Notes under the pieces: generated by a model | The model's database searches: none | Told to the model about the DNA's origin: nothing | What the model saw: the letters and a program-made list of their open reading frames with translations, nothing else | Part shown: positions 8,789 to 17,693 of the stretch, in pieces | Numbering within the stretch: position 1 is the first letter of the stretch | Layout: each line of letters opens with the position of its first letter | Made by a program: the position numbers and the translations under genes | Source: Trueperella sp. | Lineage (GTDB): Bacteria; Actinomycetota; Actinomycetes; Actinomycetales; Actinomycetaceae | NCBI GenBank assembly: GCA_030532125.1 | Contig: JAUNLU010000001.1 | Span: 239,960-303,959 of the forward strand | Reading direction: 5' to 3' | DNA: 64,000 bases

Positions 8789-9349
8789 GTGACTACAGAT
8801 GCGCGTACAGAATATCGCCGCCGCATACAACAGCGGCAAACCATAGTGTTTGGCACCATCGGCATAGTGATGTCGGTACTCCTATTATTAGGCACGCTAG
8901 TGTGGACCGGAATCATTCCGTTACCCGGGAAAGGCTTCCACACGCTAGATGACGGCACCACCAACGCCACTATCCCCTGCCCGGCATCGGATGCGCAGCC
9001 CACGCCAGCGGAATCCCTAACAGTGCGGGTGTATAACTCCTCCAACCGCACCGGGCTAGCCGGGCAAGTAAGCGGCAAACTGGCAGAGCGCGGCGTCACC
9101 GTCACCGATACCACCAACTGGAACGGGGAACCGCTCAATAGCTCAGTGCGCCTCTACGCCGGCCCAGATGGCATCACCAATGCCTACACCCTGCGCGGAT
9201 TTTTTCCGGATGCCAACATAGAACTAGACACCACCAATAGCTCTGAAGTGGTAGACATCGTGCTCGGTGCAGATTACCAAGAAATGAACAGCAACCCCAC
9301 CCGAGATGATTTCGCTAGCGCGATGACGCCGTTGAGCGACTGCCAGTAG
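8789..9349 (+). CDS. LytR C-terminal domain (LytR_C) membrane-anchored protein
   Basis: Encodes 186 residues from GTG 8789: a short basic N-terminus (EYRRRIQQRQ), one transmembrane helix at about 16-40, then an extracellular LytR_C domain (~70-160) with the typical pattern LTVRVYNSSNRTGLAGQVSGKL. In LCP-family proteins this domain accompanies wall-polymer ligases; here it stands alone, a common actinobacterial arrangement, suggesting a role in envelope assembly. The start is uncertain: TTG 8723, with AGGAA five bases upstream, would add 22 residues. I prefer 8789 because the N-terminus then resembles the family, and TAGATT lies 7 bases upstream. It converges on uraA with 3 bases between the stops. 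Confidence 0.75.
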   Translation: MTTDARTEYRRRIQQRQTIVFGTIGIVMSVLLLLGTLVWTGIIPLPGKGFHTLDDGTTNATIPCPASDAQPTPAESLTVRVYNSSNRTGLAGQVSGKLAERGVTVTDTTNWNGEPLNSSVRLYAGPDGITNAYTLRGFFPDANIELDTTNSSEVVDIVLGADYQEMNSNPTRDDFASAMTPLSDCQ

Positions 9350-9352
9350 CTA

Positions 9353-10696
9353 TCAGCTCTGCTGTTCCAGTTCCGTACCGGCCGGAGCCGACGCCGGAGT
9401 AGCTGCCTCTTGCGAAGTACCCCGCCACCGCGAAATAGCGCGCATGGCGTGGTAAATAATGATCGCAGCAAAAGATCCCAGGGCAATACCCTCAAACACC
9501 ATGTCACCCCAGTGCCAGGTGTAGTTAGCAATAGCCACCACCATTGCCACTGCGGCGGTATTCAGGTTCACCGGATCAGAGAAATCAACCCGGTTCTGCA
9601 CCCAGATACGTACGCCGAGCATACCGATCATGCCGTACAGCACCGTAGCCGCACCGCCCAGCACCCCAGCCGGAATCGTGGCAATCAGCTGGCCGAACTT
9701 GGGGAACATTGACAGCCCCAGCGCAATGAACGCAGCCACAAAATACGCGGCAGTGGAGTAAACCCGAGTAGCCGCCATAACACCGATATTTTCAGCATAG
9801 GTGGTGGTACCGGAACCGCCCCCGGCGCCGGCAAACATAGTGGAGATACCGTCAGCGAACAGGGCCCGCCCAGTGACGTCGTCCAGATCTTGGCCAGTCA
9901 TCGCCGACACTGATTTAACGTGACCCACATTCTCCGCAACTAACACCAACACCACCGGCACGAATAGCCCCAAAAGTGACAGGTCAAAAGCAGGGGCGCG
10001 GAATTGCGGCACCCCCAACCAGGCAGCGTCGGAGATAGCGGAGAAATCAACTTCGCCGCGAATAACTGCGGTGAGATAGCCAATTATGACGCCGATAAGG
10101 ATCGACAACCGCCCAAAAATACCACGGAACAGCACCGTAACCAGCAGAATCGCAACGATAGTAACTAGGGCGGTAATGGGGGCTTGTTGGACGTTATTCC
10201 ACGCCGCAGGAGCCAAGTTAAAACCGATTAGGGAAACGATCGCACCGGTGACGATCGGCGGCATGAGTTTGTCAATCCAATGGGCACCAGCAAAATGCAC
10301 AATCAAACCCACCAGCGCCAGCGCCGCACCAGTGGCGATGACGCCGCCTTGCGCGAGAGCAGCTTTAGCCGGATCAAGCGCACCGCCGCCACCAGCTATA
10401 TAGCCAGTTACCGCACCGATCGGCGCGATGAGAGCGAAAGAAGAACCCAGATAGGATGGCAGCCGCCCTGAGGTGATGAGCAAGAACAGAATGGTGCCCA
10501 TCCCCGTGAAGAACAGCGTGGTTGACGGTTCAAATCCGGTCAGCAGCGGCACCAGGAAAGTAGCACCAAACATCGCCACCACGTGCTGTGCCCCGATCCC
10601 GAACGTGATCGACCAAGACATGCGCTCATCTGGCATAACCACTTCACCAGGATTGATGGTGCGCCCGTTGCCGTGCAATCTCCACTTAAAACTCAT
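9353..10696 (-). CDS. uraA: Uracil/xanthine permease (NCS2 family)
   Basis: A 447-residue polytopic membrane protein of the nucleobase-cation symporter 2 family, which takes up uracil (or xanthine) by proton symport. The N-terminal pattern GAQHVVAMFGATFLVPLLTG and the later AENVGHVKSVS and GGSGTTTYAENIGVMA segments are the family's substrate-binding signatures. The length is normal for UraA. The start ATG follows AGGGAGAA. It lies downstream of rlmB on the same strand with a 145-bp gap, so it probably has its own promoter. The uracil phosphoribosyltransferase gene upp is also in this window (58362), consistent with pyrimidine salvage. Substrate preference (uracil versus xanthine) is not settled by sequence reading alone. 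Confidence 0.88.
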   Translation of the reverse strand: MSFKWRLHGNGRTINPGEVVMPDERMSWSITFGIGAQHVVAMFGATFLVPLLTGFEPSTTLFFTGMGTILFLLITSGRLPSYLGSSFALIAPIGAVTGYIAGGGGALDPAKAALAQGGVIATGAALALVGLIVHFAGAHWIDKLMPPIVTGAIVSLIGFNLAPAAWNNVQQAPITALVTIVAILLVTVLFRGIFGRLSILIGVIIGYLTAVIRGEVDFSAISDAAWLGVPQFRAPAFDLSLLGLFVPVVLVLVAENVGHVKSVSAMTGQDLDDVTGRALFADGISTMFAGAGGGSGTTTYAENIGVMAATRVYSTAAYFVAAFIALGLSMFPKFGQLIATIPAGVLGGAATVLYGMIGMLGVRIWVQNRVDFSDPVNLNTAAVAMVVAIANYTWHWGDMVFEGIALGSFAAIIIYHAMRAISRWRGTSQEAATPASAPAGTELEQQS

Positions 10697-10816
10697 TTGT
10701 GCTTCTCCCTATCGGATACAGACCCAAAGCGTAACTACGCCATTGCTTATCCTAGGTCGCCGCCGGAGCTGCCGCGGGGAAATTGGCGCAGCTGGGCAAA
10801 GTCACACCCAGTGGCG

Positions 10817-10854
10817 CGGGGGCTAACGCTGGGCACGGGGGCTAACGCTGGGCG
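10817..10854. repeat. 19-bp tandem duplication across the rlmB stop codon
   Basis: Two copies of a 19-bp unit (10817-10835 and 10836-10854) differ only in the last base. The second contains the rlmB stop (10842-10844), the first a copy of the same stop region downstream. It looks like a slippage duplication with no effect on the protein. Confidence 0.7.
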
Positions 10855-11858
10855 CGGCGCAGCTGGTCGATTTGGTACAGCGAAACCCCAGTGGCAACTG
10901 CCGCATTCAGCGACTCCGCCGCACTACTAATCGGGATTGCGGCCAATACGTCACAGGTTTCCCGCACCAGCCGGGACAGTCCCGCGCCCTCTGCGCCAGT
11001 AACCAAAACTAGCGGCATATCTGCCACCGGAATATCTGCAATTGCGGTCTCCGCTGCGCCGTCTAACCCGACCACAAAATAGCCCGCCTCCTGCAAGGCG
11101 CGCAGCGACTGCACTAGGTTCGTTTCCTGCGCCACCGGAATACGCGCGGCTGCCCCCGCCGAAACTTTCCACACCGTGGCATTTACCGACGCCGACCGGC
11201 GCGCAGTAATCAGTACGCCGTCAGCCCGAAAAGCTGCAGCAGACCGCAAAACCGCCCCCAAATTATGCGGGTCAGTAACCGAATCTAGCGCCACAATTAA
11301 GCCCCGCGGTGCAGCCTGCGCTGCGGCGTCACCCTGCCAGCGGCGAATCTCCTCCGCACGCTCCACCGGGCGGGCAATGAGATCGGCCAACCCCACATAC
11401 TCATAAGGAGGCACCTCCAGCGCAATCCCCTGATGCACCACTTCGCCAGCGAGCAGGTCCATCTCAGTGCGCGACACGGAAACCAGCGGTATCTCGGCCG
11501 CAGCTGCCGCATTCACCACTTCCACCACCCGCTCATCGAGCGACATAGTCTCCACTACGAAAACTCGGGTGTAGCTAATTCCCGCAGCCACCGCTTCAGC
11601 CACCGGGTTCCGCCCCACCACTAGCTCATGATCTGGCGCTAATTGCAGACTGGCACGCAGCCTGGGCTGGGCGCGCCGCGCTGCTTCTTCGCGCTCTAAC
11701 TTGCGTTTATGCGCGACGTGGTAAACCCGATCTTCTGCCTTAGGGGTCGGCCCCTTACCCTCTAGACCGCGCCGCCGTTTACCGCCGCTGCCTACTTTGG
11801 TACCTTTCTTAGCTTTGCGGACGGCGCCCGGGCGGCCACGATGCCCTTGCCCGGCCAT
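10842..11858 (-). CDS. rlmB: 23S rRNA (guanosine-2'-O)-methyltransferase RlmB (TrmH/SpoU family)
   Basis: A 338-residue SpoU-class methyltransferase that uses S-adenosylmethionine to methylate the 2'-hydroxyl of a guanosine in 23S rRNA. It has a basic N-terminal extension (~1-75, with RKAKKGTK and KRRRGLEGKG) that is typical of actinobacterial members, a substrate-binding domain, and a C-terminal trefoil-knot catalytic domain. Motif 1/2 is VTDPHNLGAVLRSAAAF, the SAM site is LVTGAEGAGLS and motif 3 is SLNAAVATGVSLYQI. The start ATG overlaps the cysS stop by one base (TAATG), so the two are translationally coupled; cysS-rlmB is a conserved actinobacterial pair. Confidence 0.93.
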   Translation of the reverse strand: MAGQGHRGRPGAVRKAKKGTKVGSGGKRRRGLEGKGPTPKAEDRVYHVAHKRKLEREEAARRAQPRLRASLQLAPDHELVVGRNPVAEAVAAGISYTRVFVVETMSLDERVVEVVNAAAAAEIPLVSVSRTEMDLLAGEVVHQGIALEVPPYEYVGLADLIARPVERAEEIRRWQGDAAAQAAPRGLIVALDSVTDPHNLGAVLRSAAAFRADGVLITARRSASVNATVWKVSAGAAARIPVAQETNLVQSLRALQEAGYFVVGLDGAAETAIADIPVADMPLVLVTGAEGAGLSRLVRETCDVLAAIPISSAAESLNAAVATGVSLYQIDQLRRAQR

Positions 11859-13270
11859 TAGTCGTTCACTTTCCAGGTGTAGCCGTCGGCCGCATCCTCC
11901 ACTGTGATACCCGCCGCACTCAGCGCATCGCGCAACTGATCAGCCCGCGCCCAATCTTTTGCCGCGCGCGCTGCGGTGCGCTCTGCCAACATGCCTTCTA
12001 CCAGGGTATCTAGTGCATGAGTGCGCGCAGATGACGCACTAGCTTGTTCCCGCCACGGCTCAGCCTGGGGATCTAGCCCCAAAACGTCGAGCATAGCGCG
12101 CACGAGCCGCTGGTACTGTTCGGTTTCGACGTCGTCATGATGGGCGAGGGCATTGTTGCCGCGGCGCACATACTCGTGGATCACCGCAAGCGCCGCTGAA
12201 ACGTTGAGATCGTCATCCATTGCGGAAACGAAATCTGCCGGTAGCTCAGCCAGCGGCACACTGGCAATATCTGGCACTTCGCCGACCGCCGCAACTGCCC
12301 GGTGCACAAACCCGGCCAGCCGCTCCCAAATTGCGGCCGCTTCGGTAAAGGTCTGTTCCGAATACGCCACTGTGGAACGATAGTGCACTGTGCCCAAGGC
12401 CAAGCGCACCAGCACTGCCGGATGATTCCGCAAAATTTCCGCCACCAGCTGGGAGTTACCCAGCGATTTGCTCATCTTTTCGCCCTCGATAGTCACCCAG
12501 GCGTTGTGCATCCAATACTGGGCAAACCCATAGCCGGCCGCGTGCGACTGTGCCTGCTCGTTTTCATGATGCGGGAAGCGCAGATCGATCCCGCCCGCGT
12601 GAATATCGAATGACTCCCCTAAGTAGCGATATGCCATCGCGGAGCACTCTAAATGCCAGCCCGGGCGGCCGCGACCCCACGGAGTGTCCCAGGCGGCACT
12701 GTCCGGCTCTCCTGGTTTTGGGGCTTTCCACAGTGCGAAGTCGTGGGGGTTGCGTTTGTCGGGTTCGGCGTCGTCATCACAATCTAAATCAGTTAGTTTT
12801 TGGTGGGTGAGTGAGCCGTAGTCAGCCAAAGACTCAACTGCGAAGTACACATTGCCCGGGTCGCCCGGGTAGGCGTGCCCGCGCTCAATCAGCCGCGAGA
12901 TCAGCGCGATCATATCCTCAATATGACCGGTCGCCCGGGGCTCATAGGTGGGCGGCAAAATACCCAGTTCCCGATATGCAGCAGAAAACTCCTGCTCAAA
13001 TCGGTAGGCCCACGCCCACCACGGCCACTCAGCCGCTGCCGACTTTGCGAGGATTTTGTCGTCAATATCGGTGACGTTGCGGATCATAGTCACTTCCATG
13101 CCGGTGCGACGCAGCCAGCGCACCAGCACATCAAAGGCGATCGCAGACCGCATATGGCCGATATGCGGAGATCCTTGCACGGTGGCGCCGCAAAGGTAGA
13201 TGCCTACTTTTCCCGGCTCTAGTGGGGTAAATTCGCGCAGAGTTTTTGTTGCTGAGTCGTAGATCTTCAC
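11858..13270 (-). CDS. cysS: Cysteinyl-tRNA synthetase
   Basis: A 470-residue class I aminoacyl-tRNA synthetase charging tRNA-Cys. It has the zinc ligand region YLCGATVQ, an exact HIGH motif (SPHIGHMRS), HLECSAM and the HHENEQAQS zinc segment, and KMSKSLGN at about 285. The C-terminal DALR-like domain is intact. The related ligase MshC, which has a different motif context, is not the better match because the full CysS length and C-terminal domain are present. The GTG start at 13268-13270 has no Shine-Dalgarno, but TACGCT lies exactly six bases upstream, so leaderless initiation is possible. rlmB follows with overlap. Confidence 0.93.
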   Translation of the reverse strand: MKIYDSATKTLREFTPLEPGKVGIYLCGATVQGSPHIGHMRSAIAFDVLVRWLRRTGMEVTMIRNVTDIDDKILAKSAAAEWPWWAWAYRFEQEFSAAYRELGILPPTYEPRATGHIEDMIALISRLIERGHAYPGDPGNVYFAVESLADYGSLTHQKLTDLDCDDDAEPDKRNPHDFALWKAPKPGEPDSAAWDTPWGRGRPGWHLECSAMAYRYLGESFDIHAGGIDLRFPHHENEQAQSHAAGYGFAQYWMHNAWVTIEGEKMSKSLGNSQLVAEILRNHPAVLVRLALGTVHYRSTVAYSEQTFTEAAAIWERLAGFVHRAVAAVGEVPDIASVPLAELPADFVSAMDDDLNVSAALAVIHEYVRRGNNALAHHDDVETEQYQRLVRAMLDVLGLDPQAEPWREQASASSARTHALDTLVEGMLAERTAARAAKDWARADQLRDALSAAGITVEDAADGYTWKVND

Positions 13271-13276
13271 GGTTAT

Positions 13277-13282
13277 AGCGTA
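13277..13282 (-). promoter_or_regulatory. Possible leaderless -10 element of cysS
   Basis: TACGCT ends six bases before the GTG start; there is no Shine-Dalgarno. It matches TANNNT but is the weakest of the set in this window. Confidence 0.3.
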
Positions 13283-13319
13283 GCTGAAACTGCACCTGAT
13301 AGCGGAGCAGCCTTGAGCA

Positions 13320-14786
13320 TTACTTATCCTTCGGTTGCGCCTTAACCGGTAGGAAGGTCACCAAGCCAACTAGCAGCACCAGACCAATACCGAGGATGCC
13401 GAAGTAGGCGGCGTCTTCTAGGCTGATCCCAGCCGCTGTAGCGCCCAAGGTGATGGCGGTAGAGTACATGAACGGCGCCAAGAACGACACCGCTCTACCA
13501 GTGGTCGCGTATAGACCGAAAATTTCGCCCTCTTCACCCGGGGGAGCAATCCGGGCCAGATAGGTACGGGAAGCGGACTGAGTCGGCCCCACGAATACGC
13601 ACAGCAGCAGACCGAAAATCCAGTAAACCGTCTTGGCATCGAGTGGTCCCAAACCGTTGTGGAAGAAGAAAACGCACAAACCCATGATCACCATTGAGGT
13701 GACCGAAATGATGATTACTGCCCGAGCGCCCAAAATGTCATCCAGCCAGCCGAATGCGATAGTAGCAATACCGGCGATCAGGTTGGCGGCAATGCCGAAG
13801 ATTATTACTTCACTGCTGGAGAAGCCGAATGCCGCCGAAGCTAGTACCGCACCGAAAGTGAATACTCCGGCCAAACCATCCCGGTAGATAGCCGAAGAAA
13901 TCAGGAACCACACCACGGAGCGATCCGTGCGCCAGAGGTGCCGAATAGAGGCAAGTAGCTGTTTATAAGAGTCCACCACTCCCAGTGAGCGCGCATCTTT
14001 GTTACGCGGTTTATTGCGCAGCGACACCATCAGCGGCAAGGAGAACAGTAGCGTCCACAACGCTGCCACCAACATAGCGGCACGGATATTGAGCCCGTTC
14101 TCCGCAGTTACCCCAAACCAGCCCACCTCTGGATCAATGAAGCCAACGAATAAAATCAGCAGCAGCACGATACCGCCGATGTAGCCCAGCCCCCAGCCGA
14201 AGCCAGATACTCGACCCACATTCTTGGTATCAGTCAAGTCTGTGATGATGGCGTTGTAGACCACCGAGCCAGTCTCAAACAAGATATTGCCGAGCGCCAG
14301 CAGGAACAGCCCGAGCCAGAGCCGTTCCCCCGGAGTGACGAAGAACAGCAACGCCGTAACCAGTGCAGTTAGCAAAGTAGTTCCGGTTAGCACCGTGGCA
14401 CGCTTCCCAGAGCGGTCCACAGCTTGCCCCAGCGCTGGCGCCACCACTGCGATAACCACCCCAGCAATACCGAGAGCAATGCCGAGCTGCCGGTTAGCTT
14501 CTGGGCCAAACAGATCCGCATTAGTCAAATAGACCGAGAATACGAACGTAGTAACAATGGCGTTGAATGCAGCCGAAGCCCAGTCCCACAGCCCCCAAGC
14601 CCAAATTTTCTTAGTGAATACGCGCTGTTTGCCAGATTTTTTCACAGAACCTGTTGCAGCTTTTGTGCCGGCAGCTACCTGAGCTCCGGCGTCTGCCTGC
14701 CCAGTGAAAGGTGGAATTTCAATAATTTCTTCAGGCTTAGCGGCCTGATTCTTGCCCTGGTTTTCAGGCAAACCGTTCTCAGTCAT
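13320..14786 (-). CDS. MFS transporter, UMF1/Atg22-like family
   Basis: A 488-residue membrane protein with about 12 predicted helices. A ~50-residue hydrophilic Ala/Lys-rich N-terminus precedes the first helix region (KKIWAWGLWDWASAAFNAIV), a pattern typical of UMF1/Vacuole-effluxer (Atg22)-like MFS proteins. The MFS loop signature (GQAVDRSGKRA) and DLTDTKNVGRVSGFGWGLGYIGG are seen. Its substrate is unknown; amino-acid export has been described for eukaryotic relatives only. The gene interrupts the otherwise conserved carD-ispD-ispF-cysS-rlmB order, sitting between ispF and cysS with gaps on both sides, and probably has its own promoter in 14787-14988. The Shine-Dalgarno is weak. Confidence 0.8.
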   Translation of the reverse strand: MTENGLPENQGKNQAAKPEEIIEIPPFTGQADAGAQVAAGTKAATGSVKKSGKQRVFTKKIWAWGLWDWASAAFNAIVTTFVFSVYLTNADLFGPEANRQLGIALGIAGVVIAVVAPALGQAVDRSGKRATVLTGTTLLTALVTALLFFVTPGERLWLGLFLLALGNILFETGSVVYNAIITDLTDTKNVGRVSGFGWGLGYIGGIVLLLILFVGFIDPEVGWFGVTAENGLNIRAAMLVAALWTLLFSLPLMVSLRNKPRNKDARSLGVVDSYKQLLASIRHLWRTDRSVVWFLISSAIYRDGLAGVFTFGAVLASAAFGFSSSEVIIFGIAANLIAGIATIAFGWLDDILGARAVIIISVTSMVIMGLCVFFFHNGLGPLDAKTVYWIFGLLLCVFVGPTQSASRTYLARIAPPGEEGEIFGLYATTGRAVSFLAPFMYSTAITLGATAAGISLEDAAYFGILGIGLVLLVGLVTFLPVKAQPKDK

Positions 14787-14988
14787 AGTTAAAGCGAACC
14801 TCTAGTGGGAAAAGTAAGGTCAAACAAAACATGTTTGGCATGGATCACACCACAGGAATTAGTGTCTCACAAATATCGTGCAGTGTGGAAACAAATCCGA
14901 GATTTTGGGCGACGCCGCTGGCGGGCGCGGTATAACAGCCTAGCTGGTTAGCACGGTAGGACGCCGCTAGCTGGTGCAGTACGGCAGC

Positions 14989-15492
14989 CTAGCTGGCCTG
15001 CTTTGCTACCAGCGCAGTGGCGATAGCAGCTAGCCCCTCTTCCCGCCCGGTGAAACCGAGGTGGTCGGTGGTAGTTGCCGAAACGGAAACCGGAGCACCC
15101 ACCGCTGCAGTCATAGCAGCTTCAGCTTCGGCTTTGCGCGGGCTGAACCGGGGGCGCTGCCCTACAATCTGCACCGATACACTGAGGATCTGCCACCCGG
15201 CAGCTTGCGCCAACCGCACTGCTTCGGCAATCAACGCAGTGCCGGACGCACCCTGCCACTCTGGGCGATCGGTACCGAATATGCTGCCCATTTCTCCGAT
15301 GCCGGTAGCTATCAGGATGGCATCACAGACGGCATGAGCGGCGACGTCTGCATCAGAATGCCCAGCCAGACCGGGCTCATCTGGCCACGCTAAACACGCC
15401 AAAAATAGCGGGCGGGGAGCATCAGCAAAAGCATGCACATCTACCGCAGTTCCGACGCGCAGCTTAGCAGGATCGATAGCAGCGGCACTCAT
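14989..15492 (-). CDS. ispF: 2-C-methyl-D-erythritol 2,4-cyclodiphosphate synthase
   Basis: A 167-residue IspF catalysing ring closure of CDP-ME 2-phosphate to MEcPP with release of CMP, in the non-mevalonate isoprenoid pathway. The zinc-binding DVHAF (Asp-x-His), the [19 protein letters not shown] segment and GEMGSIFG are intact, as is the C-terminal (S/T)[18 protein letters not shown] signature. Length and motifs are standard. Its start overlaps the ispD stop by 4 bases, so ispD-ispF are translationally coupled and supply consecutive-pathway enzymes. Confidence 0.95.
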   Translation of the reverse strand: MSAAAIDPAKLRVGTAVDVHAFADAPRPLFLACLAWPDEPGLAGHSDADVAAHAVCDAILIATGIGEMGSIFGTDRPEWQGASGTALIAEAVRLAQAAGWQILSVSVQIVGQRPRFSPRKAEAEAAMTAAVGAPVSVSATTTDHLGFTGREEGLAAIATALVAKQAS

Positions 15493-16313
15493 TTTGCTAG
15501 TTCTCCCGCCATTAGCTTTCCAGCCATCAGTTCTGCTACTGCCAGATCAAAGGCAGTGGTAATTTTCATTGCTTCTTGACCACCGGGCACTAATAACACC
15601 GGTTCGCCTATTTCTTCTACTAAGGCGGCGTCGTCTGGCGCTGGGGCACTATCCGCGAGGTGGCGGGTAATTCCTGCCGCATGGGCAGTGCGCAATAGTT
15701 CGGTAGAAAATCCTTGTGGCGTTTGTACCGCCCGGAGGCTGCTACGATTCAGCGTGCCTAAAACCTGCTCTAATTCCGGCTCTGGTTTCGCAACTGCCAC
15801 CACTGTTGGTTCCGCCGGCGGCTGGTCAGCTGGGAGCTGGTCGGCTTGGTCACTTGGGGTTTCTGCGCCAGCCACCACTTTTACGGTATCTGCCACTGGC
15901 ACGGCCGGCACCACTGCCCGATTACCCGCGAGCAGAGCTGCCATTACCCGCCGCACAATAGCTACGCTGGTAAGCGCGCGGGCGGCGTCATGCACCAACA
16001 CAAACTCGGTAGTAACCGCAGCCAAACCATTGGCCACGGATTCCTGACGACTGCTCCCACCTACCACCAGCTCGGCAGATAGTTCCGCCGCCGCCAGCGC
16101 CTGAGAAAACTCATCTTGCACTGCTGCCGGCACCGTGACTACCACATTAGCCACCCCCGCAGCGCGCATAGTGCGCACCGCATGCACAATCAGTGGTTCA
16201 CCAGCCAGTAACACCAATGCTTTGGGCCGGTCAGCCCCCAGCCGCGTGCCCGATCCCGCGCCCGCGATCACCGCAGTGAAATCTGCGGCCCGTTCAGCAA
16301 TCACAGCATCCAC
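15489..16313 (-). CDS. ispD: 2-C-methyl-D-erythritol 4-phosphate cytidylyltransferase with a linker insertion
   Basis: A 274-residue IspD joining CTP to MEP in the non-mevalonate isoprenoid pathway. The nucleotide-binding [26 protein letters not shown] and QTPQGF motifs are clear. The usual length is about 230 residues; the extra length is a Pro/Ala/Glu-rich low-complexity stretch at about 148-185 (between VADTVKVV and [10 protein letters not shown]), on a surface loop rather than in the active site. The GTG start lies 15 bases after the carD stop with GAGG eight bases upstream. carD-ispD-ispF form one transcription unit. Confidence 0.92.
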   Translation of the reverse strand: MDAVIAERAADFTAVIAGAGSGTRLGADRPKALVLLAGEPLIVHAVRTMRAAGVANVVVTVPAAVQDEFSQALAAAELSAELVVGGSSRQESVANGLAAVTTEFVLVHDAARALTSVAIVRRVMAALLAGNRAVVPAVPVADTVKVVAGAETPSDQADQLPADQPPAEPTVVAVAKPEPELEQVLGTLNRSSLRAVQTPQGFSTELLRTAHAAGITRHLADSAPAPDDAALVEEIGEPVLLVPGGQEAMKITTAFDLAVAELMAGKLMAGELAK

Positions 16314-16328
16314 TGGATCGGCCTCAAC

Positions 16329-16886
16329 CTACTTCTGGTCTTCGCCGGATAGTTCCGCTTCTGCTGCTGCTAGATTTTCCCGCTTTAGCTGGCGCGCATC
16401 AATGTACTCCGCCAAAATCGAGTCCATCAGTTTATTGGCTTCTTCATCCGAAATATCCCGCGCAAGCGCAACTTCGGAGCCTAAAATAGTGCGTGCCTGT
16501 GCCAGCATACGCTTTTCCCCGGCAGAAAGACCGCGCTCTGCCTCCCGGCGGGATAGGTCGCGTACAACTTCGGCGACCTTATTAACATCACCTGAAGTGA
16601 GCTTCTCCCCATTGGCTTTGAAGCGACGCGACCAGTTCGAGGGTTCCTCGACGTCTTCCTCGCGCAGCACGTCAAAAACTTTCTCTAGCTGCTCTTCGTT
16701 GGAAACATCGCGCAAGCCGACTTCTTCAATCGATTCCGCTGGAACCTGGATAGTGAGGTCACCATGCACAATACGCAAGGTTAAATAGAGCTTCTTCTCC
16801 CCGCGCAGCGTCTTCTCCGAGATTTCCTCAATATAGGCCGCGCCATGGTGCGGATATACAACGGTCTGCCCAACTTGTAAGGTCAT
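16329..16886 (-). CDS. carD: CarD-family RNA polymerase-binding regulator
   Basis: A 185-residue CarD. The N-terminal RNA-polymerase interaction domain ([18 protein letters not shown], ~5-60) and the helical C-terminal DNA-binding domain with the conserved tryptophan in [13 protein letters not shown] are present. In mycobacteria CarD stabilises open complexes at rRNA and many other promoters. I chose the ATG at 16884-16886 since it starts the family N-terminus; GTG 16937 would add 17 unsupported residues. The tail after ~160 (acidic, ELSGEDQK) is slightly longer than in mycobacterial CarD. It is first in the carD-ispD-ispF unit. Confidence 0.93.
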   Translation of the reverse strand: MTLQVGQTVVYPHHGAAYIEEISEKTLRGEKKLYLTLRIVHGDLTIQVPAESIEEVGLRDVSNEEQLEKVFDVLREEDVEEPSNWSRRFKANGEKLTSGDVNKVAEVVRDLSRREAERGLSAGEKRMLAQARTILGSEVALARDISDEEANKLMDSILAEYIDARQLKRENLAAAEAELSGEDQK

Positions 16887-17000
16887 CTCTCCAACTCTTT
16901 CTGCATACGCCTGGGTCTCTATTCTAGCAAAGCGCACCTAATTAGGCTCACCCATGCGGTAGACAGTGGGCGCTCTAGCTGTGGAGCTAGCCGACGGCAG

Positions 17001-17693
17001 TTATTCCTGCGGATCAACCAATTTGTAGCCCAGCCCGCGCACCGTCAAAAGCGCAGTGGGTTTCACTGGGTCTTTTTCAATTTTGGTGCGGATACGTTTT
17101 ACGTGCACATCCAAAGTTTTGGAGTCCCCCACATAGTCCATACCCCAGATGCGATCTAGAATCTGGCCACGCGTCAATACCCGTTCCGGGTTACGCAGGA
17201 ACAATTCCAGCAATTCAAATTCGCGCAGCGGCATCGCGATTTTTTCGCCAGCCACCCGCACCACGTGAGCATCGGTATCCATTTCGATCCGACCCACCTG
17301 CAGCAGATCGGAACTCTCTCGGCTAGGCACGCCCGCAGTACGACGCAGTAGTGCACGGATCCGAGCCAAAAGTTCACGATAGGAGTAAGGCTTGGTGACG
17401 TAGTCATCTGCTCCAATTTCCAAGCCCACGACTTTGTCTATCTCCGAATCCTTAGCGGTGAGCATGATGACTGGCACGGTAGAGCGGGCGCGGATCTTCC
17501 GGCATACTTCCGTGCCCGAGATACCCGGGAGCATCAGATCGAGTACCACTAGATCCGGTTCTTGGGCAGAAAATTCATCCAGAGCACTCAGACCATCGGC
17601 TGCGGTTGCCACCTCGAAGCCATCCCGCTTCAGATTGAATTCCAGCGTATCTCGGTAGGTTGGTTCATCTTCTACAATCAAAATACGTGTCAT
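17001..17693 (-). CDS. regX3: OmpR/PhoB-family response regulator RegX3-like
   Basis: A 230-residue response regulator. The receiver domain has the acidic pocket EDE (8-10), phospho-acceptor Asp52 (LDLMLPG), Thr79 and Lys101 (TKPYSYREL). It is followed by a winged-helix OmpR-type DNA-binding domain (~130-226) ending GLGYKLVDP. Its start overlaps the senX3-like kinase stop by 4 bases, and phoU is divergent upstream, the set known for phosphate-starvation control in mycobacteria and other Actinobacteria. It is therefore expected to govern phosphate-responsive genes once phosphorylated by the kinase. Confidence 0.92.
   Translation of the reverse strand: MTRILIVEDEPTYRDTLEFNLKRDGFEVATAADGLSALDEFSAQEPDLVVLDLMLPGISGTEVCRKIRARSTVPVIMLTAKDSEIDKVVGLEIGADDYVTKPYSYRELLARIRALLRRTAGVPSRESSDLLQVGRIEMDTDAHVVRVAGEKIAMPLREFELLELFLRNPERVLTRGQILDRIWGMDYVGDSKTLDVHVKRIRTKIEKDPVKPTALLTVRGLGYKLVDPQE

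Noticed and set aside
10697..10841. Riboswitch or PyrR-type attenuator ahead of uraA
   Set aside because: Only a normal Shine-Dalgarno and a short leader are visible; no competing stems with a U-run.
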